From: an uncultured Treponema sp.
Lineage (GTDB): Bacteria > Spirochaetota > Spirochaetia > Treponematales > Treponemataceae
NCBI GenBank assembly: GCA_947167345.1
Contig: CAMVHR010000007.1
Span: 20,669 to 84,668, forward strand
DNA: 64,000 bases
Direction of reading: 5' to 3'
Shown: positions 8,315-15,517 of the stretch, piece by piece
Numbering within the stretch: position 1 is the stretch's first letter
How the letters are laid out: each line of letters begins with the position of its first letter
Made by a program: the position numbers and the translations under genes
Notes under the pieces: generated by a model
Seen by the model: only the letters and a program-made list of their open reading frames with translations
Databases searched by the model: none
What the model was told of the DNA's origin: nothing

Positions 8315-8772
8315 TGTTCTCCTCCGAGTTTTTTTACTTCTTCTATAAATTCATCGAGATTATTAAAATGTTTGTAAACGCTTGCAAAACGGATGTATGC
8401 AACTTTATCCATTGTATTAAGGCGTCCGAGTACTATTTCGCCAATATCTGAGGTTGCAATTTCTCTGGTTGCCTTTCCTATTTTGTAAGCTTCATCTTCT
8501 ATTTCGATGACAAGCTGATCTATCATATCAGTAGCGACAGGACGCTTTTCCAATGCCCTTTCGATGCCTTTTGCCAGCTTTTCTCGCTCAAACGGCTGCC
8601 TTCTGCCATCTCGCTTTATTACCATAAACGGTTTTTCTTCAATTCTTTCATAACTTGTAAATCTGTATCCGCAACATAGGCATTCCCGTCTTCTTCGAAT
8701 GCTTTCTCCGTTTGCCATTGTACGAGATTCAATTACTTTATCATCAAGTTTTCCACATGAGGGGCATCGCAT
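8311..8772 (-). CDS. nrdR: Ribonucleotide reductase transcriptional repressor NrdR
   Basis: 153 residues, the usual NrdR length. An N-terminal zinc ribbon has Cys at 3, 6, 31 and 34 with the basic DNA-binding stretch RRRR (26-29), followed by the ATP-cone (KRDGRRQPF, FEREKLAKGI) that senses ATP/dATP. NrdR represses nrd operons at paired NrdR boxes; I saw no clear box in this window, so its targets are probably elsewhere. The start overlaps the end of ecfT by 40 bases and the stop overlaps the NrdD-like start, so it is translated as part of a biotin-transporter/nrdR transcript. Confidence 0.96.
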   Translation of the reverse strand: MRCPSCGKLDDKVIESRTMANGESIRRRRECLCCGYRFTSYERIEEKPFMVIKRDGRRQPFEREKLAKGIERALEKRPVATDMIDQLVIEIEDEAYKIGKATREIATSDIGEIVLGRLNTMDKVAYIRFASVYKHFNNLDEFIEEVKKLGGEH

Positions 8773-9470
8773 TTATATACCTCGCTATTAGTAGAAAAAT
8801 TATACTCTGTCCTGTTTTGTCTTGCAAGAGCTTTTAAATATGCTTCATGCATACTTACTCTAAAAAGTATTGGTGATAGTGTTGTTATTTTTCCAATTTT
8901 TTCTTTACCTCCACGAGCCTTCCATGCTGTTTCAATTTGATTCCAGAATGAGGAAAGGCGCGGAATAAAAGTTATTGTAAGAGAAAGCATGTCCGAAAGC
9001 GGGGTATAAGTTTTTCTAGTAATGGTTTTTTCTATTATGCTTAAGCCTTCATTTAGCTGCATTGTACTTGTTGTCCTGAAAAATACAGAAGTAATTTGCA
9101 TTGAAAGCCCTAGGTGCATGAACAAAGACATATAGACTGTATCTGGTGTTAAAACTTTTAGGATTTCATGCACAGCAAGTAGCCTTTTTTCATTTATGAA
9201 TGCAATTATGTTTATTATGACAGCTGCACTGTATAGCATGATGAAATAAGTTATGCTTGGTTTTAAATCTACTGCAATTTCTTTTGCAGAAAACTTAAGC
9301 AAAAAAAATTCAAAAATGATTATCAGAGCCCAAATAAGAAATCCTTCTTTTAATGGCATGTAAAAAGCTAATCCAGCCAATAAAAGCATGATGATTATCT
9401 TTATTCCAGATGGAATTTTGTGTAGGACTGTATTGGTGCATTTGTAATGAAATAATTGTGTTTCACTCAT
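8733..9470 (-). CDS. ecfT: ECF transporter transmembrane (T) component, BioN-like
   Basis: 245 residues from the ATG at 9470, one base after the ecfA stop, with GGAG upstream; a longer frame to 9542 runs inside ecfA and is rejected. About five membrane spans (around 25-45, 48-70, 80-100, 115-140) are followed by the cytoplasmic coupling helices. The first Ala-Arg-Gly coupling motif is present (WKARGG); the second is ALARQN rather than ARG. EcfT joins the ATPases to the substrate-binding S component. With BioY and EcfA upstream, it most likely forms a dedicated biotin importer (BioMNY type). The last codons overlap nrdR. Confidence 0.88.
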   Translation of the reverse strand: MSETQLFHYKCTNTVLHKIPSGIKIIIMLLLAGLAFYMPLKEGFLIWALIIIFEFFLLKFSAKEIAVDLKPSITYFIMLYSAAVIINIIAFINEKRLLAVHEILKVLTPDTVYMSLFMHLGLSMQITSVFFRTTSTMQLNEGLSIIEKTITRKTYTPLSDMLSLTITFIPRLSSFWNQIETAWKARGGKEKIGKITTLSPILFRVSMHEAYLKALARQNRTEYNFSTNSEVYKCDAPHVENLMIK

Positions 9471-9471
9471 G

Positions 9472-10209
9472 TCATTTGCTCCATACCAAATCAGATATTG
9501 TTTTATATGAAGTAAAAGGGTTTCTGATGCCCCAGTTTTCAAGAGAAAGGCTTAGGGCGTCTTCAGGCAGTCCGTCAAATACAAGCTTGCCTTTGTACAT
9601 TATAAGAAAATGGTCTGCAAGCCCTAGGCATTTTTCAAGTTCATGTGTTAAAAGAAGTATTGTTTTTCCCTGTTCATGCAGTTTTTTTATTATGGCGTTT
9701 ACTTCCAGTACCCCGTTATAGTCAAGGTTTGCAAAGGGCTCGTCAAAGATGATGATATCCCTCTTCATCGCCATGATGGAGGCTACAGCTAGCCTTCGCT
9801 TTTCGCCTCCCGAAAGAAATTCCGCAGGATAGTCTGCTTTTTGCAAAAGCGATACTTTTGTCAGGCATTCTTCAACTATGGCGGATGTTTCCTTTTTTTT
9901 ATACCCCAAATTCTTAGGACCTACGGCAACATCTTCTCTTGGAGTGTCCCCGAGTATTTGTGTAGCGGCATCTTGAAAAATCAGCCCCGGACGGGAAGAT
10001 ACTGTTATTTTTCCATCCGATGGTTCAATTAAGCCTGCAATTATATTCATTAATACTGTTTTTCCGCTTCCGTTTGCTCCACCTACAACAGTAATGCTTC
10101 CTTGTTCTATTGAAAACGAAACTTTGTTAAGTGCAACGTGATATTTATTTTCTTGAGATTCTGTAGGAAATATCTTTATAAGATTATTTACTATAACTGC
10201 ATGTTTCAT
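9472..10209 (-). CDS. ecfA: ECF transporter ATPase (A) component, BioM-like
   Basis: 245 residues with a full set of ABC motifs: Walker A GGANGSGKT (43-51), Q-loop FQD (78-80), LSGGE (132-136), Walker B IIIFDEP (152-158) and the H-loop LLTHELE. It is most like the EcfA/CbiO subfamily. Only one ATPase gene is present, so it would act as a homodimer with EcfT and BioY in the inner membrane to power biotin uptake. It begins 17 bases after bioY and ends one base before ecfT. Confidence 0.93.
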   Translation of the reverse strand: MKHAVIVNNLIKIFPTESQENKYHVALNKVSFSIEQGSITVVGGANGSGKTVLMNIIAGLIEPSDGKITVSSRPGLIFQDAATQILGDTPREDVAVGPKNLGYKKKETSAIVEECLTKVSLLQKADYPAEFLSGGEKRRLAVASIMAMKRDIIIFDEPFANLDYNGVLEVNAIIKKLHEQGKTILLLTHELEKCLGLADHFLIMYKGKLVFDGLPEDALSLSLENWGIRNPFTSYKTISDLVWSK

Positions 10210-10226
10210 AAAAATTTAATTCTATA

Positions 10227-10865
10227 TCAGTTATTTTTTAAGTCGTTGATCAATTCTTCCGCTTCTTTTCTGTCGTCAGGATATAAGTATCTGGCAACGA
10301 TTGGGCGGATTATTGCAGCTAATGGTATGGAAACAATAAACTTTATGGTGTCTCCTGGGATAAATGGAATGAGGGTATATTCCAAAGCTTTTGAGAGTGT
10401 CAAAAATTTTCCTTTGCCCGTCATGACATGAATGAACCACGGAATTCCAACTACATAGTTGATAACGAAACCTATCAGAGCCGCAATTGTAAGAATTATC
10501 CATTTTGACAGCTTGAATTTTTTTTCTGATGTACGAGGTGTTCCTGCGATAAATCCTGCTATCAGTGCTGCCAGAAAATATCCCCAGATAAAGCCTCCTG
10601 TTTGTCCTACAAGATGTGCGAATCCGCTTTTTCCTCCAGAAAATACAGGTACGCCAATTGCCCCTAAAATAATGAAAAGACCCACAGCTCCTGCACCCTG
10701 TATGCCCCCAAGAACAAGTCCTGCCAAAATTGCGAATAGATTCTGAATTGTTATTGGTACTCCTCCTGGAAGTGGAATGGATATGAAGCAGCCAATACAG
10801 ATTATAGCTGCAAAAAGAGCTGTGAATGTGCTGCGTACAATGGATAGTTGTGTTGTAAATTTCAT
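10227..10865 (-). CDS. bioY: Biotin transporter substrate-binding component BioY
   Basis: 212 residues from the ATG at 10865 (GAGG upstream); the longer frame to 10937 would run through the promoter. Six hydrophobic segments and the BioY landmarks PLPGGVPITIQNL (biotin-pocket loop), LAGLVLGG, GGKSGFAHLVGQTGGF and PGDTIKF. BioY is the S component that binds biotin. First gene of bioY-ecfA-ecfT-nrdR-NrdD-like. The upstream region carries a promoter, a BirA-like half-site and a 23-bp repeat array. Confidence 0.95.
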   Translation of the reverse strand: MKFTTQLSIVRSTFTALFAAIICIGCFISIPLPGGVPITIQNLFAILAGLVLGGIQGAGAVGLFIILGAIGVPVFSGGKSGFAHLVGQTGGFIWGYFLAALIAGFIAGTPRTSEKKFKLSKWIILTIAALIGFVINYVVGIPWFIHVMTGKGKFLTLSKALEYTLIPFIPGDTIKFIVSIPLAAIIRPIVARYLYPDDRKEAEELINDLKNN

Positions 10866-10892
10866 AATAGTAACCTCAATTCTATTTTTAAT

Positions 10893-10902
10893 GGTTAACA
10901 AT
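10893..10902 (-). promoter_or_regulatory. BirA-type biotin operator half-site at the bioY start of transcription
   Basis: On the - strand this reads ATTGTTAACC, matching the left half of the known BirA operator. A poor second half, GGTTACTATT, follows 17 bases on (10866-10875), slightly more than the usual 14-16 base spacing. The site lies directly after the putative -10 box, where a repressor would block initiation. Assigned by consensus only. Confidence 0.4.
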
Positions 10903-10931
10903 ACTTTACAGAATATTACAAATTTATTCAA
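10903..10931 (-). promoter_or_regulatory. Candidate bioY operon promoter
   Basis: Reading the - strand: TTGAAT (10931-10926), 17-base spacer, TAAAGT (10908-10903). Both boxes match the sigma70 consensus in 4 of 6 positions. The predicted start falls in the BirA-like half-site. Confidence 0.4.
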
Positions 10932-10936
10932 GTACA

Positions 10937-11012
10937 TGAAACCTTACGGTTTTGTGTCGCAAACATCTAAGAGTTTGTGTCGTAAAGCCTATAGGTTTTT
11001 AGTCGTGAAACC
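10937..11012. repeat. Array of diverged 23-bp direct repeats upstream of bioY
   Basis: Three units (10944-10966, 10967-10989, 10990-11012) share the core TTT(T/G)(G/T)(T/A)GTCG(T/C) followed by AAA at a constant period of 23. TGAAACC occurs at 10937-10943 and again exactly 69 bases later at 11006-11012, so the period extends into the preceding unit. Neighbouring units agree at 14-15 of 23 positions. The array lies just upstream of the bioY -35 box and runs into the last codons of lnt. Confidence 0.6.
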
Positions 11013-12803
11013 TGCTATGATTTTAATTATTTTTATTAATGAAAAATTGCGAATTTTTACAGTAACAAATAGAAGATAAATGGTTCCCAATACAAAAATG
11101 CTGTAGACAAGCCAGTCTCCATAAATAGAAAAAATAGTCGGCTTATGTGTAAAAACAGGTACTTTCGTACACATTACGTCAGTTTTAAATATATCAAGAT
11201 CGTTTACAATTTTTCCTGCCGGATCCAATACTACTGAATAGCCTGAATTTGTACAGCGAACAAGTGTTGTCCGGTATTCTATGGAAAGATAGCTTGCTAT
11301 TGCAAAATGCTGATATTCTGCTGAAGCTGTGCGAGACCAGGAATCATTTGTTATATTAAAAAAGACCTCGCTTCCCATATTAAATAGTGGCGTGCAGACT
11401 TCTGGAAAGGCATCTTCAAAGCATATTGGAGTTGTGAAAAATACATGGCTTTTTGCGTTTTCTTCACTATTTTTTATAAAATTCCATGTTACATCGGGAT
11501 TTGAGACTCCTCCGCTGTTCAATGGTATGATGGCATGTGTCTGTTTCCTGTATTCAAGAGGTGCTGTATTGTAGTGATCGGAATTTAATGGAATTTTAAA
11601 TAATACATATTGCCTGCCTTCTGTAAAGCAGCTTGAAAAACCCAATATGTTTTTAGTAAAAAACTGCATCATGGCAGAATCTTTGAAAGGTAACGATTCT
11701 GCAAACGGTACAAGATGCATTTTTGAATAAAATCCTGAATATGCTCCATTTTTATCAAAAAATATAGCACTGTTTGAATAATGTTTTTTTTCAGGATTAA
11801 CGAAAGTAATTCCGCCTATTATAAAAGGAACTCCCATTCTGGCAATGAATGCGCTCAATGATTCTTCTTCAGGATTGTTTTCATAGAAAAAGCGGGCAGC
11901 AGGAAATGCATGTGAAAGAACTCCTTCGCTCCATATAACTAAATCCGGTTCTTCTCCATTTTCCCTTAATGAAAAAACAGCTTGTTCAGTTAAGCTTTTA
12001 GAAATTCCAATGGAATTCTGTTCTGTCGTTGCCCATGGATCAATGTTCTGTTGGACTGCAATTGTAGTTACATATTTTTCAGGTATTCTTGGAATGCAAT
12101 ATTGGTAAAGCCCGTATAAGCCTGCTGTAAGAAACAGAGTAGCCATTAATTTTATGGACTGCCTGTAGTCATCTGTGCATTTTTCAGGTGATACGGAATG
12201 CTGTATTTTAGAAAGCAACATGATGCCTTCTGCAAAAACAGCAGAAAAAAGGGCAAAGAGAAAAGAAATTCCCCATACGCCTGTAATATCTGCTATTTGA
12301 GTGAACAGCTTCCATTTATATGCTGCCGTAAACATTGTTCCCCATGGATATGCGAGGAATCCTGTTGACTTAAGCCATTCCCAAGTTACCCATATAGCAC
12401 AAAACCAAAGTATTCTGCCGAAAGCCGCGAATGAGTGCTTTCCTGCATTTTCTTCAAGGATTCTGCATTTGTCACATTGTTCTGGAAGAATGTGGAATAT
12501 GATTCCTATTAATCCTGCTTCTGCAGCTGTTCCCAATGCACTGGCTCCTAATGTAAAAAAAGCAAAGTCCCTGAAATTTGCAAGCCAAAAACTTGATGCA
12601 AGGTGGACTGTCAGAGCGTGTAGAGCCATGTATAAAAATGAAGCCGTGTAACTTTTTGATTCATTCAAGATTATATAGACAGGAAATAATGAAAACAAAG
12701 CAATAAAAGGTGAACCTAAAAGAAAGATTTCATTCGGAATTGCTATGGCTTCCATTAGTCCTGAAAAAATTACATAAAAAACTTGTAAAATAACCATTTT
12801 CAT
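10989..12803 (-). CDS. lnt: Apolipoprotein N-acyltransferase
   Basis: 604 residues, longer than the about 510 of E. coli Lnt. The N-terminal 230 residues hold seven or so membrane spans with the family blocks WVTWEWLKS and AYPWGTMF. A nitrilase-fold periplasmic domain follows (about 245-560), with the catalytic triad visible as Glu293 (WSEG), Lys361 (YSKMHLVPF) and Cys461 (PICFED), and a final hydrophobic span at about 570-590. Lnt adds the third acyl chain to lipoproteins, of which this window encodes several. The extra length is mostly in loops of the nitrilase domain (around 400-450). Its start is divergent from the galactokinase-like gene 66 bases away. Confidence 0.95.
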   Translation of the reverse strand: MKMVILQVFYVIFSGLMEAIAIPNEIFLLGSPFIALFSLFPVYIILNESKSYTASFLYMALHALTVHLASSFWLANFRDFAFFTLGASALGTAAEAGLIGIIFHILPEQCDKCRILEENAGKHSFAAFGRILWFCAIWVTWEWLKSTGFLAYPWGTMFTAAYKWKLFTQIADITGVWGISFLFALFSAVFAEGIMLLSKIQHSVSPEKCTDDYRQSIKLMATLFLTAGLYGLYQYCIPRIPEKYVTTIAVQQNIDPWATTEQNSIGISKSLTEQAVFSLRENGEEPDLVIWSEGVLSHAFPAARFFYENNPEEESLSAFIARMGVPFIIGGITFVNPEKKHYSNSAIFFDKNGAYSGFYSKMHLVPFAESLPFKDSAMMQFFTKNILGFSSCFTEGRQYVLFKIPLNSDHYNTAPLEYRKQTHAIIPLNSGGVSNPDVTWNFIKNSEENAKSHVFFTTPICFEDAFPEVCTPLFNMGSEVFFNITNDSWSRTASAEYQHFAIASYLSIEYRTTLVRCTNSGYSVVLDPAGKIVNDLDIFKTDVMCTKVPVFTHKPTIFSIYGDWLVYSIFVLGTIYLLFVTVKIRNFSLIKIIKIIAGFTTKNL

Positions 12804-12869
12804 TATACTATATACTAGTATCTTGAAAATAAAAATTCAATAATAACTAAATACGCTCGGGTAGGGAAA

Positions 12870-14051
12870 ATGGAAAAAGTTGCAGCGGTTCATGAAAAAG
12901 AATATGGTGAAAGTCCTGATGTAACGGCAGTTGCTCCTGGACGTTTTCACCTGATAGGGGAGCATTCTTGGTTTTTCAAAGACAAGACTCTTTCCATGGC
13001 TGTAAATCTTCCTGTATATGTGGCTGTCTCAAAAAGAGATGATTCAAATTTCCGTTTTTATTTTAAGCAGCTTGAAGATAAAAAGCGCAGTAGCATTACA
13101 TCTCTAAAATTCAGAAAAGAAGACAAATGGGCTAATGCCTTGAAATCTGTTCTTTATGGTTTTTCAAGCGGTGGTTTTGTCTGTTGTGGAATGAATGTCA
13201 CTGTTTATTCAGACATATTGCCTTCTGCCGGTTTTGGAATTACGACGGCAATAAAAATCGCTACTACATGGGCTATAAAAGAGCTAAATCATTTTAAATG
13301 TACAAAAAATGAGCTTCTGCAGGTTGTAGAAAGGGCAAATAAGATATATTTCGGCATAGCCAACCTTAAGGCTGATAATTTTGCTGCTGTTTATTCTAAA
13401 GAAAATTCTTTAATTCTTACAGATTATAATGCTAATTCCTATGATATAATTCCATTTAAATTTAAGGATAAGACTATTATCCTTACAGATACTCGAGTTC
13501 CGCGCATTACAACTTGGAATGAAGAAAGTCTTCAGCAGCCAGAAAACGTACTCCTTCTTGGAGAATTGAAGGAACAACGCTCTACTGTATACGGTGGATG
13601 GCGCTATGAAGAAAATAATGCAGAACGAAATGAAGTTCTATCTGTTGTCGAAGAGGATACTCGGCGTCGTCTTTTATGCATTATAAATGAACATCATTAT
13701 GTTTTGTCAGCTCAAAGTTCATTAGCTTCTGATCCTGCGGATTTTTCAGGTTTTGCAAGGGCGGTAAACCACAGCCATGAAAACCTGAGGGACTTATATG
13801 ATATTTCATGTCCTGAAATAGACTGGATTTTGAAGAGAATTCAGGAACTTGATTCTGAGCCTGATGATTTGCGTAATCCTGTAAACTGCGGACGAATTAC
13901 AGGAAAGGGATTTGGTCGTTGTACCTTTGCCATTTTAAGAAATGAAGATGTAGACAATTATATGAAAAAATTGGTTGATTACGAGAGAATTTTCGGTTTT
14001 AAGCCTGAATGTTATACTGTAAAGCCTGCTAAAGGTGTTCACTTGTTATGA
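12870..14051 (+). CDS. Galactokinase-like GHMP kinase with altered sugar site
   Basis: 393 residues. Galactokinase signatures are recognisable: PGRFHLIGEHSWF (23-35), the ATP-loop PSAGFGITTA (118-127), LKADNFAA (166-173) matching the catalytic MDQ segment with Asp169, and GRITGKGFGRCT near the C-terminus. In true galactokinases the first motif is GEHTDYN and its Asp binds galactose; here that position is Trp34. The ATP-loop also lacks the usual LSSSA serines but has Thr-Thr. It is probably a kinase of another sugar, or a non-catalytic paralogue. AGGGA lies just before the ATG. It overlaps surE by four bases (ATGA). Confidence 0.8.
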   Translation: MEKVAAVHEKEYGESPDVTAVAPGRFHLIGEHSWFFKDKTLSMAVNLPVYVAVSKRDDSNFRFYFKQLEDKKRSSITSLKFRKEDKWANALKSVLYGFSSGGFVCCGMNVTVYSDILPSAGFGITTAIKIATTWAIKELNHFKCTKNELLQVVERANKIYFGIANLKADNFAAVYSKENSLILTDYNANSYDIIPFKFKDKTIILTDTRVPRITTWNEESLQQPENVLLLGELKEQRSTVYGGWRYEENNAERNEVLSVVEEDTRRRLLCIINEHHYVLSAQSSLASDPADFSGFARAVNHSHENLRDLYDISCPEIDWILKRIQELDSEPDDLRNPVNCGRITGKGFGRCTFAILRNEDVDNYMKKLVDYERIFGFKPECYTVKPAKGVHLL

Positions 14052-14806
14052 AAATACTGCTTGCAAATGATGATGGTTATGGAGCAGAGGGCATAAAGAC
14101 TCTTGCGGAAATTTTAAGGAAGCATCATGAAGTTTGGATTGTTGCTCCTTCTGGAAACCGTTCAGGTGCTTCATCCTGCATTATCATGAATGAGCAGCAG
14201 GTGATTAGAAAAAAAACTGATAATGAATATGCTCTTGATGGTACTCCTACAGACTGCATTTTGTGCGCTTTAAAAAGTGATTTGTTTCCGTCAAAACCAG
14301 ATGTTGTATTTTCTGGCATTAATAAGTATGGCAATTTAGGGACAGATATTCTGTATTCTGGAACCTGTGCGGCCGCAAAACAGGCTGTCTTGTGTGGGGT
14401 TCCAGGAATTGCTTTAAGTGTTGAACCAAAGATTGTTGATGGTTGTGAAATCTTTGATTACAGGTCACTTGCCCTTTTTGCAGATAAAAATTTAAATTTA
14501 TTGATGGAATATTGTACTGAATATACATTTTTGAATGTAAATGCTCCGTCTTTGTATCCGTATGCCGGTGTAAAATTTTCAAGTCTTTCAAAAAGATTCT
14601 ATAATGATAAAGTAAATATCATTAATAAAAATGACGAAAATTTATATAGTACGTGTACAGGCGGAGCAGAAGTGTCTTTTGCAGGAGATGAAAATAATGA
14701 CAGTCTTCTTGTAAAAAATGGATATGTTTCAATATCTTCTGTTTATGCTGAACCTGTAGCGGATTTGAGCCTGTGTGCCAAAAGTACTAGCCAATTTGTT
14801 TTGTAA
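14048..14806 (+). CDS. surE: 5'/3'-nucleotidase SurE
   Basis: 252 residues starting MKILLANDDGYGAEG, with the metal-binding Asp8-Asp9, the SGASSC loop (40-45) and the SGINKYGNLG ... YSGTCAAA block of the SurE fold. SurE dephosphorylates nucleoside monophosphates and some phosphorylated metabolites in the cytoplasm. Translation is coupled to the upstream GHMP kinase by the ATGA overlap. The TPR gene follows after 15 bases. Confidence 0.95.
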   Translation: MKILLANDDGYGAEGIKTLAEILRKHHEVWIVAPSGNRSGASSCIIMNEQQVIRKKTDNEYALDGTPTDCILCALKSDLFPSKPDVVFSGINKYGNLGTDILYSGTCAAAKQAVLCGVPGIALSVEPKIVDGCEIFDYRSLALFADKNLNLLMEYCTEYTFLNVNAPSLYPYAGVKFSSLSKRFYNDKVNIINKNDENLYSTCTGGAEVSFAGDENNDSLLVKNGYVSISSVYAEPVADLSLCAKSTSQFVL

Positions 14807-14821
14807 AACCGGGGTTTCGGC

Positions 14822-15517
14822 ATGGATGAATCTAACAGCTTGAATGAAGGCATTGCTTTATATAACCAGAAAAATTATGCAGATGCTCTGACAAGTTTTC
14901 TCTCTATATCAACTGATGATGTTAATCCTGTTGAAGTTGCATATTATGTAGGTCTCTGTTATTCTAAGCTGGAGCGTTATGATGACGCCCTTTTGTATCT
15001 TGAGCAGGTTGTAACCGCAGAAAATGAAATGGCAAGTGATCTTGACCTTCAGCGGGTATTACAGTGCAGATACCTTCTTGCTGTAATTTATTGTACGACA
15101 GGCCGAAGAAAACTCGCTGATTTTGAGTTAAAGCAGCTTCTTGACCTTGGCTATAAAAAAGCTTCTGTATATGCATCACTTGCATTTATTGCATGGGAAG
15201 AAGATAATATTGAAAAATGTATAGAATATTATAATAAATCTCTTGCTGAAGATGGTGAAAATCCAACGGCTTTGAACGGTCTTGGATATGTTCTTGCTAA
15301 TGAAGAAAGAGATTTGGCTCGGGCGTTGGGGTACTGTCAGAAAGCTATTGCCATAGCGCCAGACAGCCCTGCATGTCTTGATAGCCTTGGATGGGTATAT
15401 TATAAAATGGGACTCTATGGGGAATCAAAAAAATATCTTCAGCTGGCTAAACAGAAAAATCCTTCTAACAAGCTGATTGACGAACATCTTAAGCTAGTTT
15501 TGCAGGAGGAAGAATAA
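14822..15517 (+). CDS. Tetratricopeptide-repeat protein
   Basis: 231 residues, no signal peptide. TPR units can be seen from the start (LNEGIALYNQKNYADALTSF, then VAYYVGLCYSKLERYDDALLYLE) through LNGLGYVLA and CLDSLGWVYYKMGLYGES near the end, about five repeats. Such proteins act as protein-binding scaffolds. The stop and the next ATG overlap (TAATG), so it is probably made together with the exported NHL/VWA protein and may work with it. No specific function can be read. Confidence 0.85.
   Translation: MDESNSLNEGIALYNQKNYADALTSFLSISTDDVNPVEVAYYVGLCYSKLERYDDALLYLEQVVTAENEMASDLDLQRVLQCRYLLAVIYCTTGRRKLADFELKQLLDLGYKKASVYASLAFIAWEEDNIEKCIEYYNKSLAEDGENPTALNGLGYVLANEERDLARALGYCQKAIAIAPDSPACLDSLGWVYYKMGLYGESKKYLQLAKQKNPSNKLIDEHLKLVLQEEE

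Noticed and set aside
8500..10000. NrdR boxes near nrdR
   Set aside because: I found no paired 16-bp palindrome matching the NrdR box.
10866..10937. Longer BioY starting at 10937
   Set aside because: It would run through the promoter and operator; the ATG at 10865 has a ribosome-binding site and the family start.
10937..11012. CRISPR array
   Set aside because: Repeats are contiguous, diverged and only three or four in number; there are no spacers and no cas genes.
12803..12870. Clear promoters for lnt and the galactokinase-like gene
   Set aside because: The region has several overlapping TATA-like hexamers but no -35 partner at 16-18 bases that I could defend.
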